Positions 46,164 to 56,106 are shown, counted from the stretch's first letter. The stretch is DNA of 64,000 nt from Mesorhizobium loti (GCF_002858745.1 NZ_PJRO01000002.1:186001-250000); one strand, 5' to 3'. Made by a program: numbers and translations. The notes: generated by a model from the sequence alone, not told the origin.

Positions 46164-47453
46164 TCAGCTGCGCTGCTGGGCGGCGGTGATGACGAGATCG
46201 CCTTCGCCCAGTCCGGATAGAACCTCGGTCAGGTCGCCGTTGGTCGAACCCACGGTCACATCCACCGGACGAGGCTGGCCGTCCTTCAGGATGAACAGTC
46301 GACGTGTGCCTTCCGGACCCCGGCGCTGCTGGCGGTCGCGCGGACCCTGATTGACGCGACCGGTGCGGCCGGTGAACATCGACAACAGGCTGAATTCGGG
46401 ATTGCGCGCATCCGAGGACGGGCGGAAACGGAAGGCGGAGGACGGCACCGTCAATGCACCTTTGGCCTGCTTGGTCACCACCGAGACGGTGGCCGTCATG
46501 CCGGGGCGCAGCAGCAATTCACCATTGTCCACCTCAAGGCGTGCCTTGTAAGTGACGACGCCGTCGGTCGTGACCGACGCGTAAGCGATTTCGCGGATTT
46601 GCGCGTTGAACGGACGCTCAGGGAAGGCATCGACGGTGAAGCGAGCATTCTGACCGGGCTGGACGGTGCCGATATCAGCCTCGTCGATTGCCGCCTGTAC
46701 TTCCATCTTCTTCAGGTCGGCGGCGATGACGAACAGTACGGGCGCCTGCAGCGAGGAGGCCACCGTCTGGCCGGGATCGACCGAACGGGTGAGCACGATG
46801 CCGTCGATCGGCGCATAGATGGTGCTCTTGGCGAGGTCGGTCTGCTGCGCCTTCAGGTCGGCATTTGCGATCGCCAGGCTGGCTTCCGCGCTGTCCAGCG
46901 CTGCCTTTGCGCGGTCTCGCGCGGCCTGCGCGGTGTCCAGCGCCTGCTGGGTGGCCATGCCACGCTTGGTCAGTTCGGATGTGCGCGACAGGCTCTGCCC
47001 GCTTTCGCGCAACGTGACCTGTGCCGTTTCGACGGCAGCGGCTGCTGCCTTGGCGGATGCTTTCGCACGTTCGATCTGGACTTCCAGCTTGGTGGTGTCG
47101 AGCGCGGCCAGCACGTCACCCTTGTTGACCTGCTGGTTTTCTTCGACGGTGACCGTGCGCACGATGCCCGAGAGTTCGGAGGAAATGTCGACCTGGGTGA
47201 GGGGCTGCAAGGTGCCTGTCGCTGAAACCTGAACGGTGAGATCGGCGCGGGCAGCGGCTTGCGTGGTGTAGTCGATGCGGGCGGGTGTGCCTGCATACCA
47301 GCGCCAGCCACCAAAGGCGGCCGCGATGACAAGCGCGACAAGCACGGCATAAAGCCAGCCGCGCCGGCGCTGCTGCGTGGCACCGGGTATATCCAGGGAC
47401 GCCTTGATGGCGGAAGTCTCTTCCACCGCTGGCCGCTTGACAGTCTGGTCCAC
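46164..47453 (-). CDS. MacA-type periplasmic adaptor of the ABC exporter
   Basis: A 429-residue membrane fusion protein, first gene of the operon. A cytoplasmic tail of ~32 residues precedes one membrane helix (WLYAVLVALVIAAAFGGWRW). Then come the lipoyl half-motif VNKGDVLAALDTTKLE, an alpha-helical hairpin rich in Ala and Gln (~125-205), the second half-motif IYAPIDGIVLTRSVDPGQTV, and the beta-barrel and C-terminal domains. A Gly/Arg-rich insert near 365-390 (GRTGRVNQGPRDRQQRRGPEG) is unusual. It bridges the ABC permease to an outer-membrane channel encoded elsewhere. The start ATG is in a divergent region facing the PhzF-like gene. Confidence 0.9.
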   Translation of the reverse strand: MDQTVKRPAVEETSAIKASLDIPGATQQRRRGWLYAVLVALVIAAAFGGWRWYAGTPARIDYTTQAAARADLTVQVSATGTLQPLTQVDISSELSGIVRTVTVEENQQVNKGDVLAALDTTKLEVQIERAKASAKAAAAAVETAQVTLRESGQSLSRTSELTKRGMATQQALDTAQAARDRAKAALDSAEASLAIANADLKAQQTDLAKSTIYAPIDGIVLTRSVDPGQTVASSLQAPVLFVIAADLKKMEVQAAIDEADIGTVQPGQNARFTVDAFPERPFNAQIREIAYASVTTDGVVTYKARLEVDNGELLLRPGMTATVSVVTKQAKGALTVPSSAFRFRPSSDARNPEFSLLSMFTGRTGRVNQGPRDRQQRRGPEGTRRLFILKDGQPRPVDVTVGSTNGDLTEVLSGLGEGDLVITAAQQRS

Positions 47454-47567
47454 GCTGGACCCCTATGCTGCTCGAAATGTCCCTACTTGCGACACATCAG
47501 GTTTTGTATGGGCAATAGCAAATTAATTTTCAGTCATGTTGGCAAACAGACGGGCAGGAATTCGGTT

Positions 47568-48476
47568 ATGACGGCACGCAACTATCTGATTTATGACGTT
47601 TTTACCGGCGACAGGCTGGCTGGTAACCCACTGGCCGTGGTGCTGGATTGCGAAGGGCTCGACCTTGATGCCATGCAGCGCATTGCACGCGAGTTCAACC
47701 TGTCCGAATCGGTTTTCGTGCTCCCGCCGGAGAACCCGCGGCATCGTGCCCGTATCCGCATCTTTACGCCGGACTACGAGATGCCTTTCGCCGGCCATCC
47801 CACCGTCGGCAGCGCCATCGCCCTGACCGAGCTGGAGGACGGCAAGGAAGACGCCATCTTTGTGCTGGAGGAGAATATTGGCCCGGTGCGTTGCGCCGTC
47901 AGCCGTAGCGAAGGGACCACCTTCGCAGAGTTCGACCTCGCGAAACTGCCGGAACAGCTCAAGCTCACCGCTGAGCCGGAAGCGATTGGTGCGGCATTGG
48001 GGCTCGGACCGCACGAGATCGGTTTCGAGAATCACCGTGTCGCCTTTTTCAGCGCCGGCGTGCCTTACGTAACTATCCCGGTCGCGAATCTGAATGCGGC
48101 GGCCAAGGCACGGCTCAACAACGAGGTATGGGCACAGCTCGCGCCGAAGAAGAGTGAATGGTCCTTTGCCAGCCCGTACATCTATTGCCGCGAGACCGTG
48201 CACAAGGAGAGCGCTTTCCATGTGCGCATGATCGTGCCCGGCAATCCGTCTTACGAAGACCCGGCAACCGGCTCGGCGGCGGCGGCCTTTGCCGGCGCGA
48301 TCATGCATTTCGACCAGCCGGGCGATGGCATGACGCGCTACTGGATCGAGCAGGGCCTGGAAATGGGCCGCCCGTCGCGAATCCGTCTCGAACTCGACGT
48401 CGCAGGCGGCAAGCTGGCGTCAGCCCGCATCGGTGGCCAGGCGGTGAAAGTGGGTGAGGGCAAGCTGTTCGTGTGA
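47568..48476 (+). CDS. PhzF-family isomerase/epimerase
   Basis: A 302-residue protein of the diaminopimelate-epimerase-like PhzF family. Motifs: YDVFTGDRLAGNPLAVVLD at the N-terminus, FNLSESVFVLPP with the conserved Glu, RIFTPDYEMPFAGHPTVGSA, and YEDPATGSAAAAFAGA near 230-245. True PhzF isomerises a phenazine precursor, but most homologues lack that context and their substrates are unknown; no phz genes are nearby here. ATG 47568 has AGGAA upstream and starts the conserved fold; the frame is open farther left without family sequence. It is divergent from the MacA-type gene. Confidence 0.9.
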   Translation: MTARNYLIYDVFTGDRLAGNPLAVVLDCEGLDLDAMQRIAREFNLSESVFVLPPENPRHRARIRIFTPDYEMPFAGHPTVGSAIALTELEDGKEDAIFVLEENIGPVRCAVSRSEGTTFAEFDLAKLPEQLKLTAEPEAIGAALGLGPHEIGFENHRVAFFSAGVPYVTIPVANLNAAAKARLNNEVWAQLAPKKSEWSFASPYIYCRETVHKESAFHVRMIVPGNPSYEDPATGSAAAAFAGAIMHFDQPGDGMTRYWIEQGLEMGRPSRIRLELDVAGGKLASARIGGQAVKVGEGKLFV

Positions 48477-48614
48477 GCCGGCCACAATCGGGCCGCCAAC
48501 AGGTGCGGCGAAAAGAACCGTATCGATTTGTCGGGAAATGAAGCGACAGGGGCTGGACAGGAGGGGGAGTGGCGGCTATATGCCCGCCCAAGCTGGTTTT
48601 CACCAGCCCCGCGT

Positions 48615-48690
<76 letters not shown>

Positions 48691-48806
48691 TTTCAATCAT
48701 TTAGCATCGAATCCGAGAGTGCCATTTTGCATGGCTGCTCGCGATCTTGTGGATAGCCGCGCCGGGTTTGTTCCGGCACGGATCGTTTCGACGATGTTGC
48801 CGCTGG

Positions 48807-48860
48807 CTAGAGCACGATCCCCGAAAAATTGCAGACTTTCGGACAAGATCCTGCGACAAA
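48807..48860. repeat. Short dispersed repeat (family 2), second copy
   Basis: CTAGAGCACGATCCCCGAAA then AATTGCAGACTTTCGGACAA and GATCCTGCGACAAA; the core matches 10523-10567 with a few differences. Its left edge CTAGAGCA also matches the edge of the larger palindromic elements. Confidence 0.6.
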
Positions 48861-48880
48861 GAGGGACAAGCTGTGGTGGA

Positions 48881-49252
48881 TCAGTCCCGATAGACGTCGA
48901 CGTTGATGAAGTCGGGGTAGACATCGACCCTGATCGCCGGTGTCCCGTTCAAAATCGCATTCCGGGATGCTTTGCTGGCCGCTCCCCTGTTCAGCATGTT
49001 TTCGAGCTTGGCGCGGTTGCCCTTGTCGGAGAAGAACGAATCCGTCTCGTCTTCAGGGTCACCCTTTCCGTAGACATACAGATTGGCCCTGTCCTGGCGG
49101 ATGATCGCGGCGACGCTGGTGAGGCGTTCGCCATTCGAGTTGAAATGGTCGGCGGCGCTCAGTCTGGCGACATAGGATTCAAGCTGCTGCGCGAAAGCAG
49201 CAGATGGCGGCACGGCCAGCAAAAGACCGACAGACAAGAACAGTGATTTCAT
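48881..49252 (-). CDS. Small exported protein, unknown function
   Basis: A 123-residue protein with a clear signal peptide (LFLSVGLLLAVPPSAAFA, likely cut before QQLESY). The mature part is polar, with VARLSAADHFNSNGERLTS and a C-terminal half alternating charged and aliphatic residues, ending in short beta-like segments RVDVYPDFINVDVYRD. AGAGGGCATC precedes the ATG. I recognise no named family; similar periplasmic proteins seem common in rhizobia. It stands alone, with repeat family 2 just past its 3' end. Confidence 0.75.
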   Translation of the reverse strand: MKSLFLSVGLLLAVPPSAAFAQQLESYVARLSAADHFNSNGERLTSVAAIIRQDRANLYVYGKGDPEDETDSFFSDKGNRAKLENMLNRGAASKASRNAILNGTPAIRVDVYPDFINVDVYRD

Positions 49253-49820
49253 GATGCCCTCTTTTCGAAGGGAGACTTAGCCGGTCCCGCTGCAACTGTC
49301 ATCTCGGCTGGGTGAAATAGGAACCGCCAATGTCGGGTGTTGTCGGGCAGCTTTGAAAAGCCGAAGCGTTCCAGATCTTCGGCAGTTCAGACTGGCGCCA
49401 CGATCAAACGAGAGGATGGGGTGATCGGGCTCGCCTCCCTCCAGACAGACTATGTTGCCTGAGCTCGCCGAGAACTGCTGTCAGGCGATCCCGATCAGCT
49501 GAGAACCTACCTAGCATGCACCAACCGCGACAGTGCGACGATCGTCGTATTCGGACTGCGAGGATGTCGATGACACGATCTATGCTAGATGGCCAAATAA
49601 TCTGTAGTCGTGCAGCAGAGCCTGAGATAATGCTCCCGGCCACGGGTGAAGGTGGTAACTCAGCCTTAGGAGGCGATCGCGGCGTCAAAATCTGCCGGAG
49701 TAAAACAACGCCTGGATTTTTGGTTCCATTCTACAGTGTGAATTAACAGAAAACACTTGTGTTGGACTCGACATCGGACTCTTCACTCGCTTCATTTTCC
49801 TCTCGGCCTGGAGAGAAATT
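49253..49820. other. Intergenic region, 568 bp, no supported gene
   Basis: The longest gene-free stretch in the window. Short frames exist on both strands but without ribosome-binding sites or recognisable sequence. Base composition drifts toward AT to the right. It could be a decayed gene or the edge of acquired DNA; no mobile-element end was recognised. Confidence 0.5.
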
Positions 49821-50840
49821 ATGGGCGATATCAAACCGACGGAAGAAATCTCGGTTTCGACGGAACTGACTGAGACTGGGATAAAGGCTTCGATAAAGTC
49901 GCGAGCTCTATCTGCTTGGGATCGCTACTGGGGATCCCGAGCAGACAAACGGAGATCTCCAATCGATGCAGAGATTGCCGAAATCAATGCAATAGCAAAT
50001 GCCCGGGTGAAGATCATCGATGTGTTGGGTGATCTTGGGGTCGATAAACTAAAGCATGACCCAAGTTTCGCAAATAGGGCAGTAGATGCGTTCCTCCCTT
50101 CACTTTTACGTCGCCAACAAAACAAGGACGCTATTTTGGATATCGCACTGGAGGATTTAAGGCACAATCCAGGGACCGACGGGCAAGCGAATGAAGGGCC
50201 GCAGAAACTTGATGACGGGTTTCTGGATCGCTTTGAGCGATATGCCGAGGACGCGACAGATGAGCAGGTGCGCGAGCGCTGGGCAAAGGTGCTGACGTCG
50301 GAGATTAGAAAACCTGGCACTTTTTCGATAAAGGTTCTTCGGGTGATCGATGAAATGGACAGCGATACTGCGAGAGCTTTCGAAAATGTGTGTCAGAACA
50401 GATTGACCAATGTGCTGCCTAAGGCGCTCACCGACGAACTTTCGTTCGCAACAAGATACCTACTGACGACGTCGGAACTGCTACTTGAGCCTGGCTTTGG
50501 ACAAGTTAGGAAAGCGGCAGTTGTCACAGACTTCGATTCCAACGATTGGTGGTTCTGGCCATTTGGAAGTATCGCCCTTGCTATGCGAAAAACCGCCAAT
50601 CTTCCTCCGCATATGGCCAATGTTCTCCATATCGCAGAAGATAAGCCGGCCTTGCCAACTTATGTGCTCACAGACGTAGCACAAAGGATTGCTTCGATAC
50701 TGCCGGACCACTCCAATGATACTATTCGTGCTCTGGCAAAGAAGTTGATTGCTGTTGCGCCGGGTAGCGAACTTCACCTCTGTTTTCGGGAGACCGAAGG
50801 CGCCGACTGGGATTTCGTGGAGCAGATTACAAATGAATGA
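49821..50840 (+). CDS. DUF2806-like protein, unknown function
   Basis: A 339-residue cytosolic protein without membrane segments. Its best marker is the block LDRFERYAEDATDEQVRERW followed by AKVLTSEIRKPGTFSIKVLR, the W-A-K-x-L-x-x-E-I-x-x-P-G-x-F-S pattern I associate with DUF2806-type proteins. The N-terminal half carries charged helices (EIAEINAIANARVKIIDVL). Codons are clearly richer in A and T than in neighbouring genes (e.g. GATAAA, TTT, AGA use), suggesting acquisition. It lies 1.1 kb downstream of tRNA-Lys, a common integration site, but no integrase or repeated tRNA end was seen. Biological role is not known to me. Confidence 0.72.
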   Translation: MGDIKPTEEISVSTELTETGIKASIKSRALSAWDRYWGSRADKRRSPIDAEIAEINAIANARVKIIDVLGDLGVDKLKHDPSFANRAVDAFLPSLLRRQQNKDAILDIALEDLRHNPGTDGQANEGPQKLDDGFLDRFERYAEDATDEQVRERWAKVLTSEIRKPGTFSIKVLRVIDEMDSDTARAFENVCQNRLTNVLPKALTDELSFATRYLLTTSELLLEPGFGQVRKAAVVTDFDSNDWWFWPFGSIALAMRKTANLPPHMANVLHIAEDKPALPTYVLTDVAQRIASILPDHSNDTIRALAKKLIAVAPGSELHLCFRETEGADWDFVEQITNE

Positions 50841-51021
50841 TGGGGTGATTGGCAATCGGCCGACGTCACGGGCCATCGTATCCGAGGATTGCTATCCATC
50901 GAAACGTCAATCTAACTAGCCTTAGAGGCGCGTTGAAAGCGCTTGTGCTATTGCAGCGCTTCCTAGGCAATTATCGTATATCTATGGGGCTCGTATTTTC
51001 GCGGCCTGCCGCCTAAACCCA

Positions 51022-51309
51022 CTACTTCCCGCAATAATGGTCGTTGATGTCGTTGACCGCGTTGGCGTCAGGGCCGATGCGGTGATAGGCGCAGGGGCCG
51101 ACAGCCGTCGTGAACATCTGTTTGTCGTAGTAGCGCGGGCCGCCGAACAGCATCTCTACGACGGTGCGTCCGGCGGGCACATATCGCTCCTCGTGATGAA
51201 CACGCTGCTTTTTGTGGTGGTGCTTCTTCTCGCCTGCGAAGGTGGGTGCGCTGAGGCCGATCGCCAGGACTGCCGTGAGTGCGCAGGTTGCGAAGTGCTT
51301 CATCGCCAT
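51022..51309 (-). CDS. Small exported His-rich protein
   Basis: A 95-residue protein with a signal peptide (HFATCALTAVLAIGLSAPTFA, cut before GEKK) followed by a basic His/Lys cluster (KKHHHKKQRVHHEERYVPAG) and a C-terminal part with two Cys (VGPCAYHRIG and DHYCGK) that could form a disulfide in the periplasm. The start ATG 51309 has GGAGA seven bases upstream; ATG 51303 is a poorer choice. A metal-binding role is suggested by the His cluster but is inference. No family recognised. Confidence 0.7.
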   Translation of the reverse strand: MAMKHFATCALTAVLAIGLSAPTFAGEKKHHHKKQRVHHEERYVPAGRTVVEMLFGGPRYYDKQMFTTAVGPCAYHRIGPDANAVNDINDHYCGK

Positions 51310-51453
51310 CGAAAATCTCCATGCCGTTGGTCAGAAAGCAGCGGCCAGGGCGAAAGTTCCCCTAAGCACGGGAGATTCTCCGAAAAGCCGCGCGTTGGCA
51401 ATGCCGTGCTGGAGGCTTTACGGCGCCTGGAGGACTAGCAGCCTGCCATCCGG

Positions 51454-52464
51454 CTATTTTTCCGAAACGCCGGCTTCCGCGAAGCTCGCCATGCCTGCGT
51501 GGCAGGCGAGCGCCGAACGGACGAGGTTGACAGCAAGGCAGGCTCCGGAGCCTTCACCGAGCCGCATGCCGAGATCGAGCAGCGGCGTGAGGCCAAGCGC
51601 CTGCAACAGGCCGCGATGGCCGGCTTCCGCCGAGACATGGGCCGCGATGGTGTGGGCAAGGCCAGCCGGATGGAGCTTGGCCAAGGGGGCCGCCGCTGCC
51701 GTGCAGACGAAACCGTCGAGCAGCACCGGCACGTTGCGGTGACGGGCGGCAAGCGTCGCGCCGAAGATGGCGGCGAGTTCACGTCCGCCGAGTGCTGCCG
51801 CTGCCTTGAGCGGGTCGGCAAGTGCCGCAGCGTGGCGGTTCAACCCAGCCTCGATGGCAACGATCTTGCGCTTCAGGCCGGCATCGTCGACGCCAGTACC
51901 ACGACCGGTCCATTTCTCGGCGCCGCCGCCGAACAGGGCGGCGGAGATCGCCGCGGCCGGCGTGGTGTTGCCGATGCCCATTTCGCCCAGGCAGACCAGA
52001 TCGAGATCCGCGTCCACGGCATCATAGCCGGCGGAGACGGCAGCCAGAAAAGCCGCTTCATCCATGGCGACACCTTGCGTGAAGTCGCCGGTCGAATGAT
52101 CGAGGTTGAGCGGAAGGACATCGAGCTCTGCTCCGGCCGCGCGGGCAAGCTGGTTGATGGCTGCACCGCCATGGGCGAAGTTGGCCACCATCTGCACCGT
52201 GACTTCAGACGGGTAGGCCGACACGCCCTGGGCGGTGACGCCATGGTTGCCCGCGAAAACGAACACCTTCACCCGATCGAGCCTGGGCATGTCGCGGCCC
52301 TGCCAGCGCGCCAGCCAGGCAGCGATGGTTTCCAGTCGGCCCAGGCTGCCCTGCGGCTTCGTCAACGTGTCCTGCCGGCTGGCGACCGCAGCTGCCGCTG
52401 CATCGCTGCCAGCCGGCAGATTGCGGCAGGCAGCGCGCAGTTCATCGAAGGATTTGAAGGGCAT
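51454..52464 (-). CDS. cobT: Nicotinate-nucleotide-dimethylbenzimidazole phosphoribosyltransferase
   Basis: A 336-residue enzyme that makes alpha-ribazole phosphate, the lower ligand precursor of cobalamin, from nicotinate mononucleotide and dimethylbenzimidazole. Seen: LTKPQGSLGRLE near 35, FAGNHGVTAQGVSAYP, LGEMGIGNTTPAAAI, and LGMRLGEGSGACLA, whose Glu is the catalytic base in the family. The symbol follows Salmonella usage; the Pseudomonas denitrificans name is cobU, and it must not be confused with the cobaltochelatase subunit CobT. It is the last gene of the cluster, 24 nt after cobS. Confidence 0.95.
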   Translation of the reverse strand: MPFKSFDELRAACRNLPAGSDAAAAAVASRQDTLTKPQGSLGRLETIAAWLARWQGRDMPRLDRVKVFVFAGNHGVTAQGVSAYPSEVTVQMVANFAHGGAAINQLARAAGAELDVLPLNLDHSTGDFTQGVAMDEAAFLAAVSAGYDAVDADLDLVCLGEMGIGNTTPAAAISAALFGGGAEKWTGRGTGVDDAGLKRKIVAIEAGLNRHAAALADPLKAAAALGGRELAAIFGATLAARHRNVPVLLDGFVCTAAAAPLAKLHPAGLAHTIAAHVSAEAGHRGLLQALGLTPLLDLGMRLGEGSGACLAVNLVRSALACHAGMASFAEAGVSEK

Positions 52465-52488
52465 GACGGATTTGTCTCCGAAACAGAA

Positions 52489-53256
52489 TCAGGTGAGCGC
52501 GACGGATGCGACGATGAGCACGGCGATTTCGCAAAGCTGCTGCAAGGCTCCGGCGGCGTCGCCGGTATGGCCGCCGATCTGGCGCAGGCAGAGCTTGCGG
52601 AAACCATGGAATATCAAGGCGAGCAGGATAGCGGCGGCAATTGCGCCTCCCAAGCCCAGCATCAACAGCGCAACACCACCCAGGATGACGCTGGCCTGCG
52701 CGGTGCCCTGCGAGACTGTGCCGACGCGGGTGGAGAGCCCCTCCGCGGTGGCAGGCGGCAGCCAGTGCAGGAAGGCACCGAGCAGGCCCCGTGAGGCGGC
52801 GTGAGCAGCGATCAGCGCCAGCAATACAGACCAGCCATTGGAGAATTCTGCCAGCGCGCTCCAGCGGATGAGGATGCTCAAGCCGAGCGCGGAAGCGCCA
52901 TAAGCGCCGATGCGGCTGTCATGCATAATCTCCAGCTTGCGTTCCGGCGTGCGGCCACCGCCAAAACCGTCGGCGACATCGGAAAAACCATCCTCATGCA
53001 AGGAGCCGGTGGACAGGATCATCGCAGCCAGTGCCAGCGCGGCGGCCGGACTGGACGCGACGCCAAGGCTCGTCGCCAGCGTAAATACGGCCGCTCCAAC
53101 AACTGCCACCACCAGGCCGGCGATCGGTGCCGCCCAGATCGCGTCGGCCAGCTTGCGCTCGCCGAAATCGAGGACGGGCAGCGGCAGGCGCGTGAAGAAG
53201 ACCAGCGACAACGCGATGTCGGTGGCGATCCTGGCCGGAGCGGAATTGGTGCTCAT
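52489..53256 (-). CDS. cobS: Adenosylcobinamide-GDP ribazoletransferase (cobalamin synthase)
   Basis: Inner-membrane enzyme of 255 residues that joins adenosylcobinamide-GDP and alpha-ribazole (phosphate) to form adenosylcobalamin (phosphate). Several hydrophobic helices are visible and the family motif GSLHEDGFSDVADGFGGG at ~85-105 carries the metal-binding acidic residues, followed by EIMHDSRIGAYGA. CobV is the P. denitrificans name. It overlaps cobB by four bases at its start and is followed by cobT, which makes its co-substrate. Confidence 0.94.
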   Translation of the reverse strand: MSTNSAPARIATDIALSLVFFTRLPLPVLDFGERKLADAIWAAPIAGLVVAVVGAAVFTLATSLGVASSPAAALALAAMILSTGSLHEDGFSDVADGFGGGRTPERKLEIMHDSRIGAYGASALGLSILIRWSALAEFSNGWSVLLALIAAHAASRGLLGAFLHWLPPATAEGLSTRVGTVSQGTAQASVILGGVALLMLGLGGAIAAAILLALIFHGFRKLCLRQIGGHTGDAAGALQQLCEIAVLIVASVALT

Positions 53257-54569
53257 GGGTTTATCGCAATGGCATGGAAAAAGGTGCCGCTGACATGGCC
53301 ACGCCGCGCGCCCGATGCGCCAAGCGGATTACCCTGTCCGTCGGCGAGGTCGGCAAGCGGTTCGTCCGAGCCGGCATCAATCACCTGCGCATAGTGGAAT
53401 TCATGGCCGCGCACGATCGTACCGGCCAATCCCAAGGCGCAATCGCTCTTCAGTCTCGCTTCGCGGTAACCGAGATTCATCTTTCGTTTTGCAAAAGACG
53501 TCGAGTGGCCGAGCAGATCGAGCATCGGATGGGCGACGCCCTCAGCGTCTTCGAGTGCCGTTCCCAGCGTCATGAAACCACCGCACTCGCCGTGAACCGG
53601 TTTTGTCGTGGCGAAGCGTAGCATGCCGGTGCGGAATTTCCCGGCGGCAGCGAGCTTGCCGGCATGCAGTTCCGGATAACCACCGGGCAGCCAGCAGACA
53701 TCGCAACCAGCATCCGGAGCCTCATCGGCAAGCGGCGAGAAAGGCACGATCTCGGCGCCGGCCTCGCGCCAATGCGCGGCGACATGCGGATAGACGAAGG
53801 TGAAGGCGGCGTCCTCGGCAAGCGCAATGCGCTGGCCGGGTGGTGGCAGTGCCGCGCCGAAGCTGCCCTCTGCGGGTGCCAGTGGTGTGGCAAGCGCCAT
53901 GATCGCATCGAGGTTGAGTGAAGTCTCGGCCATGTCGGCCAGCCGGTCGAGATGCGACATCAGGCCGGCATGTTCGCTGGCCTGCACGAGACCGAGATGG
54001 CGCTCGGGCAAGGCCAGAGCCGAATCGCGCTGGATCGCGCCGACCACCGGCAGGCCGAGCGCCTCGATGGCGTCGGCGCACAGCTTGCGATGACGCTCGC
54101 TGCCGAGGCGATTGAGCACGACGCCGGCAATGCGCACATTGGGATCGTAGCAGGAAAAGCCCTTGGCGATCGCCGCTGCTGTCGTCGATTGGCCGGAAAC
54201 GTCGAGCACCAGAAGCACCGGCAATCGGTAGAGCCGGGCGAGATCGGCCGCCGAACCGGTACGCCCGTCCGGTGAGGGAATGCCGTCGAACAGGCCCATG
54301 GCGCTTTCCAGCACCACCAGCTCGGCATCGCCGGCGGCGCGTGCCGCCAGGCCATTGAGCAGGGAAGGCGGCATCGCCCAGCTGTCCAGGTTGACGCCGG
54401 GAAGACCGGTAGCCGCGGCGTGGAAACCCGGATCGATATAGTCGGGACCGGATTTTGCGCCGCGCACGCGCACGCCGCGGCGCGCCAGTGCGCGCAGAAT
54501 GCCGATGGTGACGCTGGTCTTGCCGGAGCCGGAGCGCGGTGCGCCGACGATGATGGCGCTGGCGTTCAT
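53253..54569 (-). CDS. cobB: Hydrogenobyrinic/cobyrinic acid a,c-diamide synthase
   Basis: A 438-residue glutamine- and ATP-dependent enzyme that amidates the a and c side chains of the corrin ring. The N-terminal P-loop is IVGAPRSGSGKTSVTIG, with AKSGPDYIDPGFH and LESAMGLFDG after it. The C-terminal class I glutamine amidotransferase domain has LPGGYPELHA and the nucleophile motif HGECGGFMTLG with its Cys, and GHEFHYAQV with the catalytic His. In the aerobic pathway the substrate is hydrogenobyrinic acid, and the diamide product goes to cobaltochelatase (CobN with CobST). Four-base overlaps join it to cobA upstream and cobS downstream. Confidence 0.95.
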   Translation of the reverse strand: MNASAIIVGAPRSGSGKTSVTIGILRALARRGVRVRGAKSGPDYIDPGFHAAATGLPGVNLDSWAMPPSLLNGLAARAAGDAELVVLESAMGLFDGIPSPDGRTGSAADLARLYRLPVLLVLDVSGQSTTAAAIAKGFSCYDPNVRIAGVVLNRLGSERHRKLCADAIEALGLPVVGAIQRDSALALPERHLGLVQASEHAGLMSHLDRLADMAETSLNLDAIMALATPLAPAEGSFGAALPPPGQRIALAEDAAFTFVYPHVAAHWREAGAEIVPFSPLADEAPDAGCDVCWLPGGYPELHAGKLAAAGKFRTGMLRFATTKPVHGECGGFMTLGTALEDAEGVAHPMLDLLGHSTSFAKRKMNLGYREARLKSDCALGLAGTIVRGHEFHYAQVIDAGSDEPLADLADGQGNPLGASGARRGHVSGTFFHAIAINP

Positions 54570-55351
54570 GGCTTTGCCGCCAGCCGTTCGCGCATGGCGA
54601 CGATGCCGCCGACGACGATGAGCGCCGGTGAAACGACCGCTTCGCGTGCGGCCGCCTCGACCAGCGTGCCGAGTGTGGCGACGATCGTGCGTTCCTGCGG
54701 CAGCGTGGCGTTTTCGATCAGCGCCGCCGGCGTATCCGATGCCAGCCCGCCCGCGAGCAGATCGGCGACCGTCGCCTCGATGTGGGTCAGGCCCATATAG
54801 ATGATGATGGGCTGGCCGGTGCGGGCGAGTGCCTGCCAGTCCGGGCGGTCGTCGGAGACTGCGGCAAAGCCGGTCGCCAGGATGATGGCGCCGTTGATGC
54901 CACGCATCGTCGCCGGAATTCCGGCCGAGGTCAGGCCGCCAAAGGCGGAGGTCACGCCGGGCAGGACACGATAAGGAATGCCATTTTCGGTCAGCGCCAA
55001 CGTTTCCTCGCCACCGCGCCCGAACACGTATGGGTGGCCACCCTTCAGGCGCACCACCTTGCGGCCTTCCTGGGCGAGCTTCACCAGAAGGGTGTTGATC
55101 TCGCCCTGCGGGATGGACAGGCGGCCGCCGCGCTTGCCGACGTAGAATTTTTCAGCCTGTTCGGCGACCGCGATGATCTCCTTCGAGACCAGTGCGTCAT
55201 GCACCAGCGCGTCGGCCTGGCTCAGCGCGGAGAGCACTTCCAGCGTGAGCAGGCTGGGATCGCCCGGTCCGGAGCCGGCCAGCCAGACGTGGCCGGGCTC
55301 AAGTTGCGGCTTGTGAGCGGTGAGCCGTTCGAACGTCATGGAGAGCGTCAT
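54566..55351 (-). CDS. cobA: Uroporphyrinogen-III C-methyltransferase
   Basis: SAM-dependent enzyme of 261 residues that methylates uroporphyrinogen III at C2 and C7 to give precorrin-2, the branch point from haem to cobalamin and siroheme. It has [44 protein letters not shown] (the signature of this enzyme) and [18 protein letters not shown]. It is a stand-alone methyltransferase, without the CysG oxidase/ferrochelatase part. ATG 55351 overlaps the cobM stop by four bases; the open frame upstream runs antisense-like through cobM and is not used. Confidence 0.95.
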   Translation of the reverse strand: MTLSMTFERLTAHKPQLEPGHVWLAGSGPGDPSLLTLEVLSALSQADALVHDALVSKEIIAVAEQAEKFYVGKRGGRLSIPQGEINTLLVKLAQEGRKVVRLKGGHPYVFGRGGEETLALTENGIPYRVLPGVTSAFGGLTSAGIPATMRGINGAIILATGFAAVSDDRPDWQALARTGQPIIIYMGLTHIEATVADLLAGGLASDTPAALIENATLPQERTIVATLGTLVEAAAREAVVSPALIVVGGIVAMRERLAAKP

Positions 55352-56106
55352 TGCCGGTTCCTGAAACGGCGCTGGTAATAGGGATCGTAGAGCGAGCTTT
55401 CGGTGAAATCCTGCGCCGCCAGCGAGCGCCCGACGAAGATCAGCGCTGTGCGTTCGATCGGATCGGCGGCGAGCGCGGAAGCTACCGTCTCCAAAGTCGC
55501 GCGGATGACGCGCTCGTCTGGCCACGTGGCGCGGAAGACGATGGCGACCGGGCAATCGCCGCCATAGTGCGGGGTCAGCTCCGTCACCACCTGCTCGATG
55601 GCGTGGATGGCAAGGTGGATCGCCAGCGTCGCGCCGGTGCGACCAAAGGCAGACAAGGTTTCACCCGGCGGCATCTTGGAGGCGCGGCCTGAAACGCGGG
55701 TCAGCACCAGGCTTTGCGCCACTTCCGGGATGGTCAGTTCGTGCTTGAGCACTGCCGCGGCAGCGGCGAAGGAAGGCACGCCGGGGGTCAGTGTATAGGC
55801 GATGTCGTTACGTTCCAGGCGGCGGATCTGCTCGGCGACGGCGCTCCACACCGAAAGATCGCCGGAGTGCAGCCTCGCCACATCCTGCCCTGCCTTGTCT
55901 GCGGCAATATATTCGGCCTCGATTTCGTCCAGCGACATCGGCGCGGTGTCGACCAGCCTCGTGCCGGCGGCACAATGATCGAGCAGTTCCGGCGCCACGA
56001 TCGAGCCGGCGTAGAGGCAGACGGGGCAGGAGGCGAGCAGCCTGGCGCCGCGCAAGGTGATGAGGTCGGCAGCCCCCGGGCCGGCGCCGATGAAATGCAC
56101 GGTCAT
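55348..56106 (-). CDS. cobM: Precorrin-4 C11-methyltransferase
   Basis: A 252-residue SAM-dependent methyltransferase adding the C11 methyl group after ring contraction. The fold motifs are [19 protein letters not shown] at the N-terminus, [31 protein letters not shown] and [15 protein letters not shown], and [13 protein letters not shown] is characteristic of CobM. It overlaps cobE upstream and cobA downstream by four bases each, implying tight co-translation. Confidence 0.95.
   Translation of the reverse strand: MTVHFIGAGPGAADLITLRGARLLASCPVCLYAGSIVAPELLDHCAAGTRLVDTAPMSLDEIEAEYIAADKAGQDVARLHSGDLSVWSAVAEQIRRLERNDIAYTLTPGVPSFAAAAAVLKHELTIPEVAQSLVLTRVSGRASKMPPGETLSAFGRTGATLAIHLAIHAIEQVVTELTPHYGGDCPVAIVFRATWPDERVIRATLETVASALAADPIERTALIFVGRSLAAQDFTESSLYDPYYQRRFRNRQ

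Noticed and set aside
49404..49746. Two short frames on opposite strands in the 568-bp gap
   Set aside because: Neither has a ribosome-binding site, signal sequence or familiar motif, and they overlap each other.
51310..52488. A cobalamin riboswitch near cobT/cobS
   Set aside because: Gaps around cobT and cobS are too short and no B12-box-like sequence was seen. A riboswitch, if present, would lie upstream of cobN outside the window.
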